Under the pieces are notes generated by a model. It worked only from the letters and a program-made list of their open reading frames with translations, was not told the DNA's origin and searched no databases. Both the position numbers and the translations under genes were made by a program. From Bacillota bacterium (GTDB taxonomy: Bacteria; Bacillota; Clostridia; Lachnospirales; Lachnospiraceae): a DNA stretch of 8,264 bases. The DNA lies in contig JAEZLZ010000101.1 of NCBI GenBank assembly GCA_023415055.1, positions 1 through 8,264 of the forward strand, given 5' to 3'. How positions within the stretch are numbered: position 1 is the stretch's first letter; every line of letters begins with the position of its first letter. Below, in pieces: positions 1 to 6,323 of the stretch.

Positions 1-98
1 GCTTTGATGAGCGCGATAGTCACTGTTGACAAAACGCCTAACGCGCGAGTGCACATTCCGTCTGGAAAAAATTTGTTTGTATAGAATTTCTATACAAC
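1..98 (-). other. Segment between T-box terminator and the controlled gene (off window)
   Basis: This stretch lies downstream of the T-box terminator on the minus strand, so it should lead into the regulated gene. No convincing ribosome binding site and start is visible. An ATG at 56-54 (minus strand) opens a frame to the window edge (MCTRALGVLSTVTIALIK), and a GTG at 52-50 opens another, but neither has a GGAGG-type site and neither resembles the start of PheS. The gene probably begins further left. Positions 1-60 are visibly more GC-rich (several CGCG runs) than the rest of the window. Confidence 0.4.
77..97. repeat. 21-bp perfect palindrome after the T-box terminator
   Basis: Arms TTGTATAGAA and TTCTATACAA are exact inverted copies around a single central T at position 87. 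It begins two bases after the T-run of the T-box terminator on the minus strand. It could be a DNA operator or a short mRNA hairpin between terminator and gene. It is not followed closely by a T-run of its own, apart from a T-rich stretch at 66-72. Confidence 0.55.
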
Positions 99-129
99 AA
101 AAAAGCTCCCGCCCGAAAGGGACGAAAGC
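99..129 (-). terminator. T-box leader intrinsic terminator
   Basis: On the minus strand GCTTTCGTCC pairs with GGGCGGGAGC (about ten pairs with several G-U) and is followed directly by six T (104-99). The ascending arm lies just after the T-box sequence, so terminator and antiterminator are mutually exclusive, as in classical T-box leaders. Confidence 0.88.
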
Positions 130-379
130 ATCGTGGTACCACCCAAGTTTAAGTCTGATCTGCAGACTCCTTAGCCAGCTATAACGGAACTGATCCGGCT
201 TCTCTTCTGCCATCACAAAAGCATCGTAAACCAAAGCTTTTTATCATGATATCTTAGAAGCAACTCCGGTGCCGAACTTCGTGATACATCTGAACCCCGA
301 ACTTGCTCTCAGCCGGTGACAAGTTCTCTCTGGCGGGAAAATATATCCTACTACATTCACCTTCAATGTTGTTATCTTT
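99..379 (-). promoter_or_regulatory. T-box riboswitch leader, probable tRNA-Phe specificity
   Basis: Read on the minus strand, the leader has the T-box elements in the usual order. The AGAGAG motif is near 333-326. A Stem I distal hairpin has arms GAACTTG/CAAGTTC (326-320 and 305-299) around a CTGAGAG loop. A GAAG-TTC-GGCACC-GGAG specifier/kink-turn region lies at 280-264. The T-box GGGTGGTACCACG is at 144-132, followed by an intrinsic terminator. The helix GGTG (about 362-359) with CACC next to GGAG places TTC (276-274) as the specifier codon. The T-box variable base is T (TGGT), which pairs with a tRNA ending A-CCA. This suits tRNA-Phe and argues against the neighbouring GGC (Gly) reading, since tRNA-Gly normally ends U-CCA. 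In T-boxes, uncharged tRNA stabilises the antiterminator and lets the downstream gene be transcribed. The likely target is pheS/pheST or another phenylalanine gene; this is inference because the gene is outside the window. Confidence 0.93.
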
Positions 380-385
380 TCACTT

Positions 386-414
386 ATATTAATCGACTTT
401 TCTGATATTGTCAA
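386..414 (-). promoter_or_regulatory. Sigma-A promoter of the T-box transcript
   Basis: Perfect -35 TTGACA (414-409), 17-base spacer, -10 TAATAT (391-386) on the minus strand. Transcription would begin near 379, giving a leader of about 280 nucleotides up to the terminator, a normal T-box length. Confidence 0.85.
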
Positions 415-499
415 GAGCGGGAAATAAAAATCCTTCCAGTATTCTTAGGAAGCATACCATTTTAAGGATGATTCACAGGAATACACATTGATTTTCTTT

Positions 500-536
500 T
501 TGACTTTCTTGTTCAAACATTATATGTTATTATATG
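500..536 (+). promoter_or_regulatory. Probable promoter region of the HAD hydrolase gene
   Basis: Two overlapping readings are possible. TTGACT (500-505) can pair with TATATG (521-526, spacer 15) or TATGTT (523-528, spacer 17). TTGTTC (509-514) can pair with TATATG (531-536, spacer 16). The surrounding DNA is very AT-rich. A promoter here is likely; the exact boxes are not decided. Confidence 0.5.
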
Positions 537-589
537 CTATAAAGTGATGTATTAAACTTAAAGTATAAAGTAAGCTTGGGAGAATAACC

Positions 590-1375
590 ATGAATAAAAA
601 AATACTATTCTTTGATATTGACGGTACCATCTTGAGTCATAGAACGCATCAGGTTTCCGAAAGCACCAGACGTGCCATTTCGCAGGCGCAGGCAAATGGT
701 CATGTAGTAATGATCAATTCCGGAAGAGTGAATTCCTTTATTGATAACACAGTTCTGAATCTAGGTTTTGACGGCCTTATCCTGGGCTGTGGAACTCATA
801 TCATATATCAGGGAAAGCAACTATTTCATACCGAATTATCCAAAACCCTAATTGAAGCGCTCATCAAGGATCTTCGTGAATTTCAAATGGAGGCTGTACT
901 AGAAGGCTCCCATACCGTTTATTATGATTATACCTCCACGAATCCGGTCATCCTTAATTTGATCGATTATCAGAAAAAACACAATTTTAACGCCGAGGAC
1001 TGGACGGATCCAAAGATTGCCTTTGATAAATTCTGTATCTGGCCGGAGAACGACCGACAAGCAGATCAGTTCTATGATAAATACAAGGAGATTTTTGATT
1101 TTATCAAGCGGGACGGTCATTTTTATGAAATCATTCCGAAGGGCTATTCCAAAGCAAGCGGGATTGAATTCATGATTAAACACTTAGGCATCCCTTATGA
1201 GAATACCTATGCCTTTGGTGATGGTGAGAATGATCTCCCGATGCTGACCTACGCAAAACATTCCATAGCAATGGGCAATGCTCCGGATTCCATCAAAGAT
1301 ATTGTTACCTATGTAACAGAGGATGTGGATCACAACGGAATAGAACATGCTTTAAAACACTTTAATTTAATCTAA
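590..1375 (+). CDS. Cof-type HAD-IIB family hydrolase (sugar-phosphate phosphatase-like)
   Basis: A 261-residue cytosolic phosphohydrolase of the haloacid dehalogenase superfamily, Cof/YidA type. Visible catalytic motifs: motif I FDIDGT, with nucleophile Asp9 and acid/base Asp11; motif II INSGR (Ser44); motif III lysine Lys188 in the segment GYSKASGIEF; motif IV GDGENDLPML (Asp211, Asp215), which binds Mg2+. The region between about 80 and 185 is the type IIB cap that sets substrate choice. Length is typical for the family (about 260-280). Members remove phosphate from sugar phosphates, flavin or cofactor phosphates, often with broad specificity, so the substrate cannot be named. The ATG has a GGGAGA site at 578-583, six bases upstream. 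The gene stands alone, with its own promoter region and a terminator at 1391-1415, divergent from the T-box transcript. Confidence 0.93.
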   Translation: MNKKILFFDIDGTILSHRTHQVSESTRRAISQAQANGHVVMINSGRVNSFIDNTVLNLGFDGLILGCGTHIIYQGKQLFHTELSKTLIEALIKDLREFQMEAVLEGSHTVYYDYTSTNPVILNLIDYQKKHNFNAEDWTDPKIAFDKFCIWPENDRQADQFYDKYKEIFDFIKRDGHFYEIIPKGYSKASGIEFMIKHLGIPYENTYAFGDGENDLPMLTYAKHSIAMGNAPDSIKDIVTYVTEDVDHNGIEHALKHFNLI

Positions 1376-1390
1376 ATATCATATAATTTT

Positions 1391-1415
1391 AGGAGACTGA
1401 TAAGGTCTCCTTTTA
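1391..1415 (+). terminator. Intrinsic terminator after the HAD gene
   Basis: Inverted repeat AGGAGAC (1391-1397) and GTCTCCT (1405-1411) with a seven-base loop, followed by TTTTA. It lies 15 bases after the stop codon. Confidence 0.8.
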
Positions 1416-1473
1416 TATCGTATTAGCCCTGCTTATATAAGCATTTTGTCTGGATTAACCTACAAGAAGAAGC

Positions 1474-1502
1474 TTGTTTTGTCGTTTATTCTATGATAAA
1501 AT
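1474..1502 (+). promoter_or_regulatory. Probable sigma-A promoter of the FAD protein gene
   Basis: TTGTTT (1474-1479), 17-base spacer, TAAAAT (1497-1502). The start codon at 1548 would follow a leader of about 38 bases. A second TATAAT at 1523-1528 has no matching -35 box. Confidence 0.62.
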
Positions 1503-1532
1503 TAGCACGGTTATGAGATCAATATAATTCCA

Positions 1533-1539
1533 AAAGGAG
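1533..1539 (+). promoter_or_regulatory. Ribosome binding site fixing the FAD protein start
   Basis: AAAAGGAG ending at 1539, eight bases before ATG 1548. A GTG in the same frame at 1539-1541 overlaps the last G of this site, so it cannot be the start. Confidence 0.8.
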
Positions 1540-1547
1540 TGTTGACG

Positions 1548-2948
1548 ATGCAAAATTACGACGTAATCATCATAGGAGCCGGACCTTCCGGTATTTTTTG
1601 TGCCTATGAACTTATAAAAGAAAACAAAGACCTGAAAATACTCATGGTGGAAAAGGGCAGACCGATTGAAAAGAGAATGTGTCCAAAGAGAACCACCAAG
1701 CAATGTATCGGCTGCCAACCCTGTTCCATTACGACCGGTTTTGCCGGTGCGGGAGCATTTTCTGACGGAAAACTCTCCTTATCCCCTGATGTCGGCGGTA
1801 ACCTTCCTGATATCTTGGGCTATGATAAAGCTATGGAGCTAATCAAGGAATCAGACGATATCTACCTCAAATTCGGGGCAGATACCAATGTCTATGGTGT
1901 GGATAAGGAAGCTGAGATTCGTGAAATCAGAAGACGCGCAATCAATGCAAACTTGAAATTAATCGAATGTCCAATTCGTCATCTTGGAACGGAAGAAGGT
2001 TATAAAATCTATACCAGACTCCAGGAGCATCTGCTGGCGGAAGGTGTCGAGATGATATTTAACACCATGGTCATGGACATAATTATAGAAGATAAGCAGG
2101 CGAAGGCTATTGTAACTTCCAAGGGTGATACCTTCTATGCAAAGGAAATTGTATCGGCAATCGGCCGTGAGGGCTCTGACTGGTTCAGCTCCATCTGTAA
2201 GGATCACGGTATCGAAACTAAGGTCGGAACAGTGGATATCGGTGTGCGTGTCGAGGTACGCGATGAGGTAATGGAATTCCTGAATAAGAACCTCTATGAG
2301 GCAAAGCTGGTATATTACACCCCTACCTTCGACGATAAGGTACGTACCTTCTGTACCAATCCCTCCGGTGAAGTAGCTACCGAGTATTATGAAAATAATC
2401 TGGCTGTTGTCAACGGACATGCCTATAAGTCAAAGGATTTCAAGACCAATAACACGAACTTTGCTATTCTGGTATCCAAGAACTTTACAAAGCCCTTTAA
2501 AACACCGATTGAGTACGGCAAGCACATCGCACAGCTCAGTAATATGCTCTGCGGTGGCAGAATACTCGTTCAGACCTTCGGCGACTTCCAGAGAGGCAGA
2601 AGAACCACAGAAGAGAGACTTTGCAGAAATAACCTGATCCCCACCTTAAAGGATGCTGTTCCCGGTGATTTGTCCTTAGTATTCCCTCACCGTATTATGG
2701 TGGATATCAAGGAAATGCTTCTGGCACTTGATAAGGTTACCCCCGGTATTGCAAGCGATGAAACGCTTCTCTACGGTGTTGAGGTTAAATTCTACTCCAA
2801 CAAGGTAGTCGTAAATAAAGAATTCGAGACAAGTATAGAAGGTCTTCGTGCCATCGGTGATGGTGCTGCCGTTACCCGCGGCTTACAGCAAGCTTCTGCG
2901 AACGGTATCAGCGTAGCGCGAAGCATCCTGGCTAAGATGGGACAGTAA
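1548..2948 (+). CDS. FAD-dependent oxidoreductase, COG2509-like, with four-cysteine motif
   Basis: A 466-residue soluble flavoprotein. The N-terminal Rossmann fold binds FAD: VIIIGAGPSG (Gly10, Gly12, Gly15) with Glu35 at the end of strand 2 (ILMVEKGRP) for the ribose. A cysteine motif follows at Cys45, Cys53, Cys56 and Cys59 (C-x7-C-x2-C-x2-C), then a glycine-rich TTGFAGAGAFSDGKLSL segment at 62-78. SAIGREGSDWF (about 203-213) and AIGDGAAVTRGLQQASANG (435-453) form the remaining FAD contacts. This pattern matches the family annotated as uncharacterised FAD-dependent dehydrogenases (COG2509), common in Clostridia; substrate and partner are unknown. The cysteines might bind a metal or an Fe-S cluster, which is inference. 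The ATG at 1548 is chosen over an in-frame GTG at 1539 that overlaps the ribosome binding site. The gene is monocistronic and converges with the acetyltransferase gene. Confidence 0.88.
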   Translation: MQNYDVIIIGAGPSGIFCAYELIKENKDLKILMVEKGRPIEKRMCPKRTTKQCIGCQPCSITTGFAGAGAFSDGKLSLSPDVGGNLPDILGYDKAMELIKESDDIYLKFGADTNVYGVDKEAEIREIRRRAINANLKLIECPIRHLGTEEGYKIYTRLQEHLLAEGVEMIFNTMVMDIIIEDKQAKAIVTSKGDTFYAKEIVSAIGREGSDWFSSICKDHGIETKVGTVDIGVRVEVRDEVMEFLNKNLYEAKLVYYTPTFDDKVRTFCTNPSGEVATEYYENNLAVVNGHAYKSKDFKTNNTNFAILVSKNFTKPFKTPIEYGKHIAQLSNMLCGGRILVQTFGDFQRGRRTTEERLCRNNLIPTLKDAVPGDLSLVFPHRIMVDIKEMLLALDKVTPGIASDETLLYGVEVKFYSNKVVVNKEFETSIEGLRAIGDGAAVTRGLQQASANGISVARSILAKMGQ

Positions 2949-2986
2949 AAAACGATAAATGCTTTCGATTACAGATCATAAAAAAT

Positions 2987-3155
2987 AAGGAAGGGCATTA
3001 CACTCCAACATGCATCCCCATACACTGGTTAACGGACACCTTATTGTTAAGTATACCATCAGCAAGCATAAATGCTTGCTATGTCATACAAAATTAACCG
3101 TCTAACCTTCAACCTGTGTATGATGGGATATAGGTAGGGTGTAATGCCTTTCCTT
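2987..3155. repeat. 169-bp imperfect palindrome, probable bidirectional terminator or structured RNA
   Basis: The two halves are inverted copies along almost their whole length, centred near 3070. The outer stem is 2987-3005 with 3137-3155: 19 pairs, two of them G-T. Inner stems are 3014-3025 with 3116-3129 (two-base bulge), 3027-3035 with 3098-3107 (one-base bulge), 3047-3054 with 3086-3097, and a terminal hairpin AGCAAGCAT/ATGCTTGCT (3061-3069, 3072-3080). On the minus strand the stem is followed by ATTTTTT (2986-2980), on the plus strand by TTTT (3154-3157). It therefore could end both converging genes. It is far larger than an ordinary terminator; a small palindromic mobile element or a stable RNA is possible. 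No target-site duplication is obvious. Confidence 0.8.
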
Positions 3156-3209
3156 TTACTTGAACATGCGCTCTGCGACTGCCCCTGCGTTACTATTATT
3201 TACTCTGTA

Positions 3210-3986
3210 CTATAACCACTCTTCAGGAATCGGATCTCCTGTTAAAAACAGGTCCGGATCTCTTTGTAAATAAGAGGAAGTAAGTTCAGCCATTCCAACT
3301 GCATCACATAAGTAACATTTCGCATCTCCGATCAATCCTTCCTTTGCAATTCCATGATGAAGGAAGGGTATCATCATCTTATCATAGTTCTTTGATACGT
3401 CACCAATAGGGCTCTGATGTCCCCTCATCGGGCGGTCGATCAGTCTGCCACCCGGTGTCATGATCTGATATGGATGGTAAAAGTCCGTTAATCGGTGTTC
3501 AATCTGATTCCACTCCTCAACTCCATGAAGGTATGTATTTCTCTTCGGACTGCAGCCTAAAAACAATATCTTTGCCTTACGATCATAGAGTTTACCCCAG
3601 CAACCGTTTCTCGGACAAGGGGAATCGCTTTGCTCCTCTCCTGCGATATAATCTGCAGCATCCTTTCCGAAGGCCGCCACCGAATGGGTCGGATGCCAGG
3701 ACCTGAACACTCCTGGACGCTTTAAGAATAGATTGGTCAGCAAACCGACACAGGAAGGCTCTGTAGCCACATCAAATATCCGATATTCATCATTAATCTG
3801 ATCCCAGGTATGGGTCGGAAAGATAAGTAATCCAGCTTGAAAATATTCCAAGAACGCATCCAGAACAGTATCAGCCCCTCCTTCCACCTCCCCGATTGCT
3901 TTCATAGAAGAATGGATCAGCAAAGTGTCCGTCTCTTTAATGCCTATATTTATAATGTCACGTTTTAAATCTTGCTTCGTATACAT
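3210..3986 (-). CDS. AAC(3)/YokD-family N-acetyltransferase
   Basis: A 258-residue cytosolic protein of the Antibiotic_NAT fold (AAC(3), PF02522), which moves acetyl from acetyl-CoA to an amine, in known members the 3-amino group of aminoglycosides. Conserved segments seen: LLIHSSMKAIGEVEGGADTV (22-41), FPTHTW (56-61), PGVFRSWHPTHSVAAFGKDA (91-110), SPCPRNGCWGKLYD (122-135), LFLGCSPKRNTYLHGVEE (141-158, His154 and Glu157 in the conserved LHxxE). Length is close to the chromosomal homologue YokD of Bacillus. Such chromosomal members often have no proven resistance role, so drug modification should not be assumed. The ATG has a GGGGGA site (3997-3992). It has its own promoter (4057-4029) behind the ammonium-operon terminator, and ends facing the FAD gene across the palindrome. 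Confidence 0.9.
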   Translation of the reverse strand: MYTKQDLKRDIINIGIKETDTLLIHSSMKAIGEVEGGADTVLDAFLEYFQAGLLIFPTHTWDQINDEYRIFDVATEPSCVGLLTNLFLKRPGVFRSWHPTHSVAAFGKDAADYIAGEEQSDSPCPRNGCWGKLYDRKAKILFLGCSPKRNTYLHGVEEWNQIEHRLTDFYHPYQIMTPGGRLIDRPMRGHQSPIGDVSKNYDKMMIPFLHHGIAKEGLIGDAKCYLCDAVGMAELTSSYLQRDPDLFLTGDPIPEEWL

Positions 3987-4028
3987 AAGAATCCCCCGTT
4001 TCCTTTAATAATCCTTGTTTCATTCTCT

Positions 4029-4057
4029 AGTTTAGCAAAATTTAAGACATATGGCAA
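4029..4057 (-). promoter_or_regulatory. Promoter of the acetyltransferase gene
   Basis: On the minus strand: TTGCCA (4057-4052), 17-base spacer, TAAACT (4034-4029), with an extended -10 TG (TGCTAAACT). The leader to the ATG at 3986 is about 37 bases. A TATAAT at 4075-4070 is a weaker alternative without a good -35. Confidence 0.65.
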
Positions 4058-4115
4058 ACAATTTTCCATTATAATACAGCAGATCTCCTTGAAAATTATT
4101 ACCAGATTACCCATA

Positions 4116-4178
4116 AAAAGACTCCCCGGAAGAGTTTGATAATAAATTAAACCATTATCACCGACTCTTTCGGGGAGT
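4116..4178 (-). terminator. Large nested hairpin terminator of the small membrane protein-amt-glnK operon
   Basis: Outer arms 4121-4135 and 4164-4178 (ACTCCCCGGAAGAGT against its inverted copy, 14 of 15 pairing). Inner arms are TGATAAT (4137-4143) and ATTATCA (4154-4160). On the minus strand the stem is followed by CTTTTT (4120-4116), fitting an intrinsic terminator about 130 bases after the glnK stop. The single non-Watson-Crick position is G-U only in plus-strand RNA and A-C in minus-strand RNA, so a role on the other strand is not excluded. Confidence 0.75.
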
Positions 4179-4253
4179 ACAGCTAGCACCCTGTTTTTTA
4201 AGAACCTTCCCTGCTCAGCTTCTCCTCTTACTTCTTTCATTACCTAGATAGTA

Positions 4254-4291
4254 GCGAAACACTATGAATTAGACCAATGTTATTGTTTCGC
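4254..4291. repeat. Inverted repeat just after glnK
   Basis: GCGAAACA (4254-4261) and TGTTTCGC (4284-4291), eight perfect pairs around a 22-base loop, 18 bases past the glnK stop. No T-run follows on the minus strand. It could protect the 3' end of the mRNA. Between it and the large terminator, 4179-4253 shows nothing I can assign. Confidence 0.45.
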
Positions 4292-4308
4292 AATTATATA
4301 ATTAAGCT

Positions 4309-4647
4309 TTATATAGCGTTAGGGCCACGTTCTCCCGTGCGGATACGAACTACATCATCCACGTCATAGATGAAGATTTTTCCGTCACCGTAATTACCGG
4401 TGGTAATCTCCTTCACAACTCGTTCAATAATCATCTCGGCTACGTCAGTAGCAACTACGGTTTCTACTTTGACTTTTGGCAGCAGATTGACATGGTTTTC
4501 TGTTCCACGATAAATCTGCACATAGCCCTTCTGCTTACCGTAACCCATAATGTTAGTTATCATCAAACCATTGGCTTTACAATCATTAAGTATTTTTTTC
4601 AAATCCTCTAACCGTTCCGGTTTAATAATTATCTCCAGCTTTTTCAT
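4309..4647 (-). CDS. glnK: PII nitrogen regulatory protein GlnK
   Basis: A 112-residue PII signal protein, exactly the family length. PII trimers sense ATP/ADP and 2-oxoglutarate and usually block the Amt channel when nitrogen is plentiful. Seen: N-terminal MKKLEIIIKPERLEDLKK; T-loop 37-55 with Gln39, Lys40, Gly41, Tyr46, Arg47 and Gly48; LPKVK (56-60, Lys58); TGxxGDGKIF (83-92, Lys90); and RIRTGERG (101-108, Arg101 and Arg103), the ATP site. Position 51, the uridylylated Tyr of enterobacterial PII, is Asn, and residue 49 is Thr. The start at 4647 is chosen because an in-frame ATG at 4659 overlaps the GGAGG site. It lies 68 bases after amt, so the order is amt-glnK. The adjacency supports GlnK rather than GlnB. 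Confidence 0.94.
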   Translation of the reverse strand: MKKLEIIIKPERLEDLKKILNDCKANGLMITNIMGYGKQKGYVQIYRGTENHVNLLPKVKVETVVATDVAEMIIERVVKEITTGNYGDGKIFIYDVDDVVRIRTGERGPNAI

Positions 4648-4652
4648 ACAAT

Positions 4653-4657
4653 CCTCC
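4653..4657 (-). promoter_or_regulatory. Ribosome binding site fixing the GlnK start
   Basis: GGAGG on the minus strand, five bases before ATG 4647-4645. The upstream in-frame ATG (4659-4657) runs into it and would add four residues (MEDC) before the conserved MKKLE start. Confidence 0.82.
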
Positions 4658-4672
4658 ATTCTTTATTCATGT

Positions 4673-4698
4673 GTAAGCTTCATCCACTGTAAGCTTAC
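4673..4698. repeat. Hairpin in the amt-glnK intergenic gap
   Basis: GTAAGCTT (4673-4680) and AAGCTTAC (4691-4698), eight perfect pairs with a ten-base loop, in the middle of the 68-base gap. No T-run follows on the minus strand, so it is more likely an mRNA processing or stability element than a terminator. Confidence 0.5.
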
Positions 4699-4715
4699 CT
4701 CTGTTTCTAGGGTCA

Positions 4716-6284
4716 TTATTTATTCCTTTTCATAAGCTGCTTTACAGGAGCATTACCCTCCGCTTCATAATCAAGTTCACATTTGATCAGCTGCAGATCA
4801 GGGTATGCAAGAACACCCATCTCAGGAATATCAAGACCATCCAGTTCTGCTTCTGCTGCTACTCTTAAGCCCCATACCTTATCCAATACCTTAAAGAATA
4901 CATAGGATACTCCGAAGCCCCAAACAATCAATACTCCGACAGCTACAAACTGAGCCAGAAATTGACCGGAATCACCGAAGAACAGACCGGTCACTCCGTT
5001 TTCTACTCCGTTAAGCCCTGCACCGTAGGACCCATCGGCAAATAGTCCAAGAGAAAGCACTCCCCATACGCCATTGATACAATGTACTGATATAGCACCG
5101 ACCGGATCGTCAAGCTTTAACTTGTTTTCCACAAAGGAAACGGCAAGGCATACCAAAATACCTGCGATTAAACCGATAACAAAGGAAGAAGCTGCATTGA
5201 CAAAGGCACAGGGTGCTGTAATGGCAACCAGCCCGGCTAATGCTCCGTTCGCGGTCATGGAAGGATCCGGCTTGCCATATCTGATCCACATATAGAACAT
5301 TGCAGCCAAACCACCAATGGCACCTGCTATCATCGTATTCGTAGCTACCACAGAGAGTCTGAAATCAGCTGCATTTAACGTGGATCCTGCATTGAAGGAG
5401 AACCAGCAGAAGAATAGAATAATCGTGCCTATTATAGCCATTGGAATATCGTGTCCCGGGAACGCTTTGCTGGAACCATCCTTCTTAAACTTACCGATTC
5501 TTGGGCCGATTACGATAGCACCTGCCAAAGCAATCATACCTCCCATTGAATGGACTACAGCAGATCCGGCGAAGTCAACGACACCATGACCCAATCCATA
5601 ATTAGTACCCAACTGTGATAACCATCCGCCGCCCCACACCCAGTTACCGAATAAGGGATAGAGGAACATGGAAATGAATAATGCAATGATGACATATGCC
5701 GAATACTTCACTCTTTCTGCCATGGCTCCGGTAGGGATTGTTACTGTGGTGTCCATGAATACCATCTGAAAGAAAAAGAAGGCATAGATACCAGGATCAT
5801 AAATTCCCTTTCCGGTTAACATAAAGCCCTTTAAGCCCATGATACCGCCGATCCCCGGGATAGAAAGCATTGAATTAAGAGCGCCACCTCCGTTTCCGAG
5901 ACCGGCTGCTCCGCCGGAGCCTCCAAACTGCAATGCAAAGCCGGTAAGGAAGTAACCGATGGCACCTACTAAAAACACCATAAAATTCATTGTCATGGTA
6001 TGGGCTGCATTCTTGCCACGGCAGAACCCGGTCTCTACCATAGCGAAGCCGCACTGGAAGAAGAATACCATGAAAGCACAGATCATAATCCATGTGTAAT
6101 TAGCACCATAATAGGCTTTGTTGGCAATGGTAGCCACATCCTCCAGCGTCTCAGTTCCGGTAGCAGTAACATAAGATGCACCGGTTGGATCAGAGCCGCC
6201 GTAGGATGCAAAGGCCATTGCCAGGCCGATCGCCAAGCCGGCAATCAAAGCAAATAGTCCGAAAAATTTTCCATACTTCTTCAT
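4716..6284 (-). CDS. amt: Ammonium transporter, Amt family
   Basis: A 522-residue polytopic membrane protein that conducts ammonium as NH3 plus H+ through a trimer. The twin-histidine pore pair is His245 in VDFAGSAVVHSMGG, preceded by the conserved Asp237 eight residues earlier, and His401 in VHCINGVWG. Other family segments: FFFQCGFAMVETGFCRGKN (73-92), MDTTVTIPTGAMAERVKY (177-194), NWVWGGGWL (214-222), FSFNAGSTLN (295-304). The N-terminus (residues 1-26) looks like a signal peptide or extra first helix ending AFA-S. It is longer than the roughly 400-430 residues of many Amts: an extended first loop and a cytosolic tail of about 55 residues starting GLRV add to it. The tail region is where PII contacts are made in this family. 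The start has GGGAGG upstream. It lies 39 bases after the small membrane protein gene and upstream of glnK. Confidence 0.95.
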   Translation of the reverse strand: MKKYGKFFGLFALIAGLAIGLAMAFASYGGSDPTGASYVTATGTETLEDVATIANKAYYGANYTWIMICAFMVFFFQCGFAMVETGFCRGKNAAHTMTMNFMVFLVGAIGYFLTGFALQFGGSGGAAGLGNGGGALNSMLSIPGIGGIMGLKGFMLTGKGIYDPGIYAFFFFQMVFMDTTVTIPTGAMAERVKYSAYVIIALFISMFLYPLFGNWVWGGGWLSQLGTNYGLGHGVVDFAGSAVVHSMGGMIALAGAIVIGPRIGKFKKDGSSKAFPGHDIPMAIIGTIILFFCWFSFNAGSTLNAADFRLSVVATNTMIAGAIGGLAAMFYMWIRYGKPDPSMTANGALAGLVAITAPCAFVNAASSFVIGLIAGILVCLAVSFVENKLKLDDPVGAISVHCINGVWGVLSLGLFADGSYGAGLNGVENGVTGLFFGDSGQFLAQFVAVGVLIVWGFGVSYVFFKVLDKVWGLRVAAEAELDGLDIPEMGVLAYPDLQLIKCELDYEAEGNAPVKQLMKRNK

Positions 6285-6323
6285 AAAACAATACCTCCCT
6301 TTGATTTGTTGTTATTTTTTGTA

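Noticed and set aside
271..273. GGC as a glycine specifier in the T-box
   Set aside because: The T-box variable base T does not fit the U discriminator of tRNA-Gly, and the helix next to GGAG leaves TTC in the specifier position.
435..446. Twelve-base match (CCAGTATTCTT plus neighbours) shared by 435-446 and the queA upstream region near 8112
   Set aside because: A few 12-base matches are expected by chance in a window of this size, and the positions relative to the two promoters differ.
2987..3155. Insertion sequence with transposase
   Set aside because: No open frame of transposase length lies inside and no target duplication is visible; only a non-coding palindrome remains.
3965..4240. 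91-codon open frame on the minus strand upstream of the acetyltransferase gene
   Set aside because: It runs through the large terminator hairpin and the acetyltransferase promoter, has no good ribosome binding site, and the protein looks like no family.
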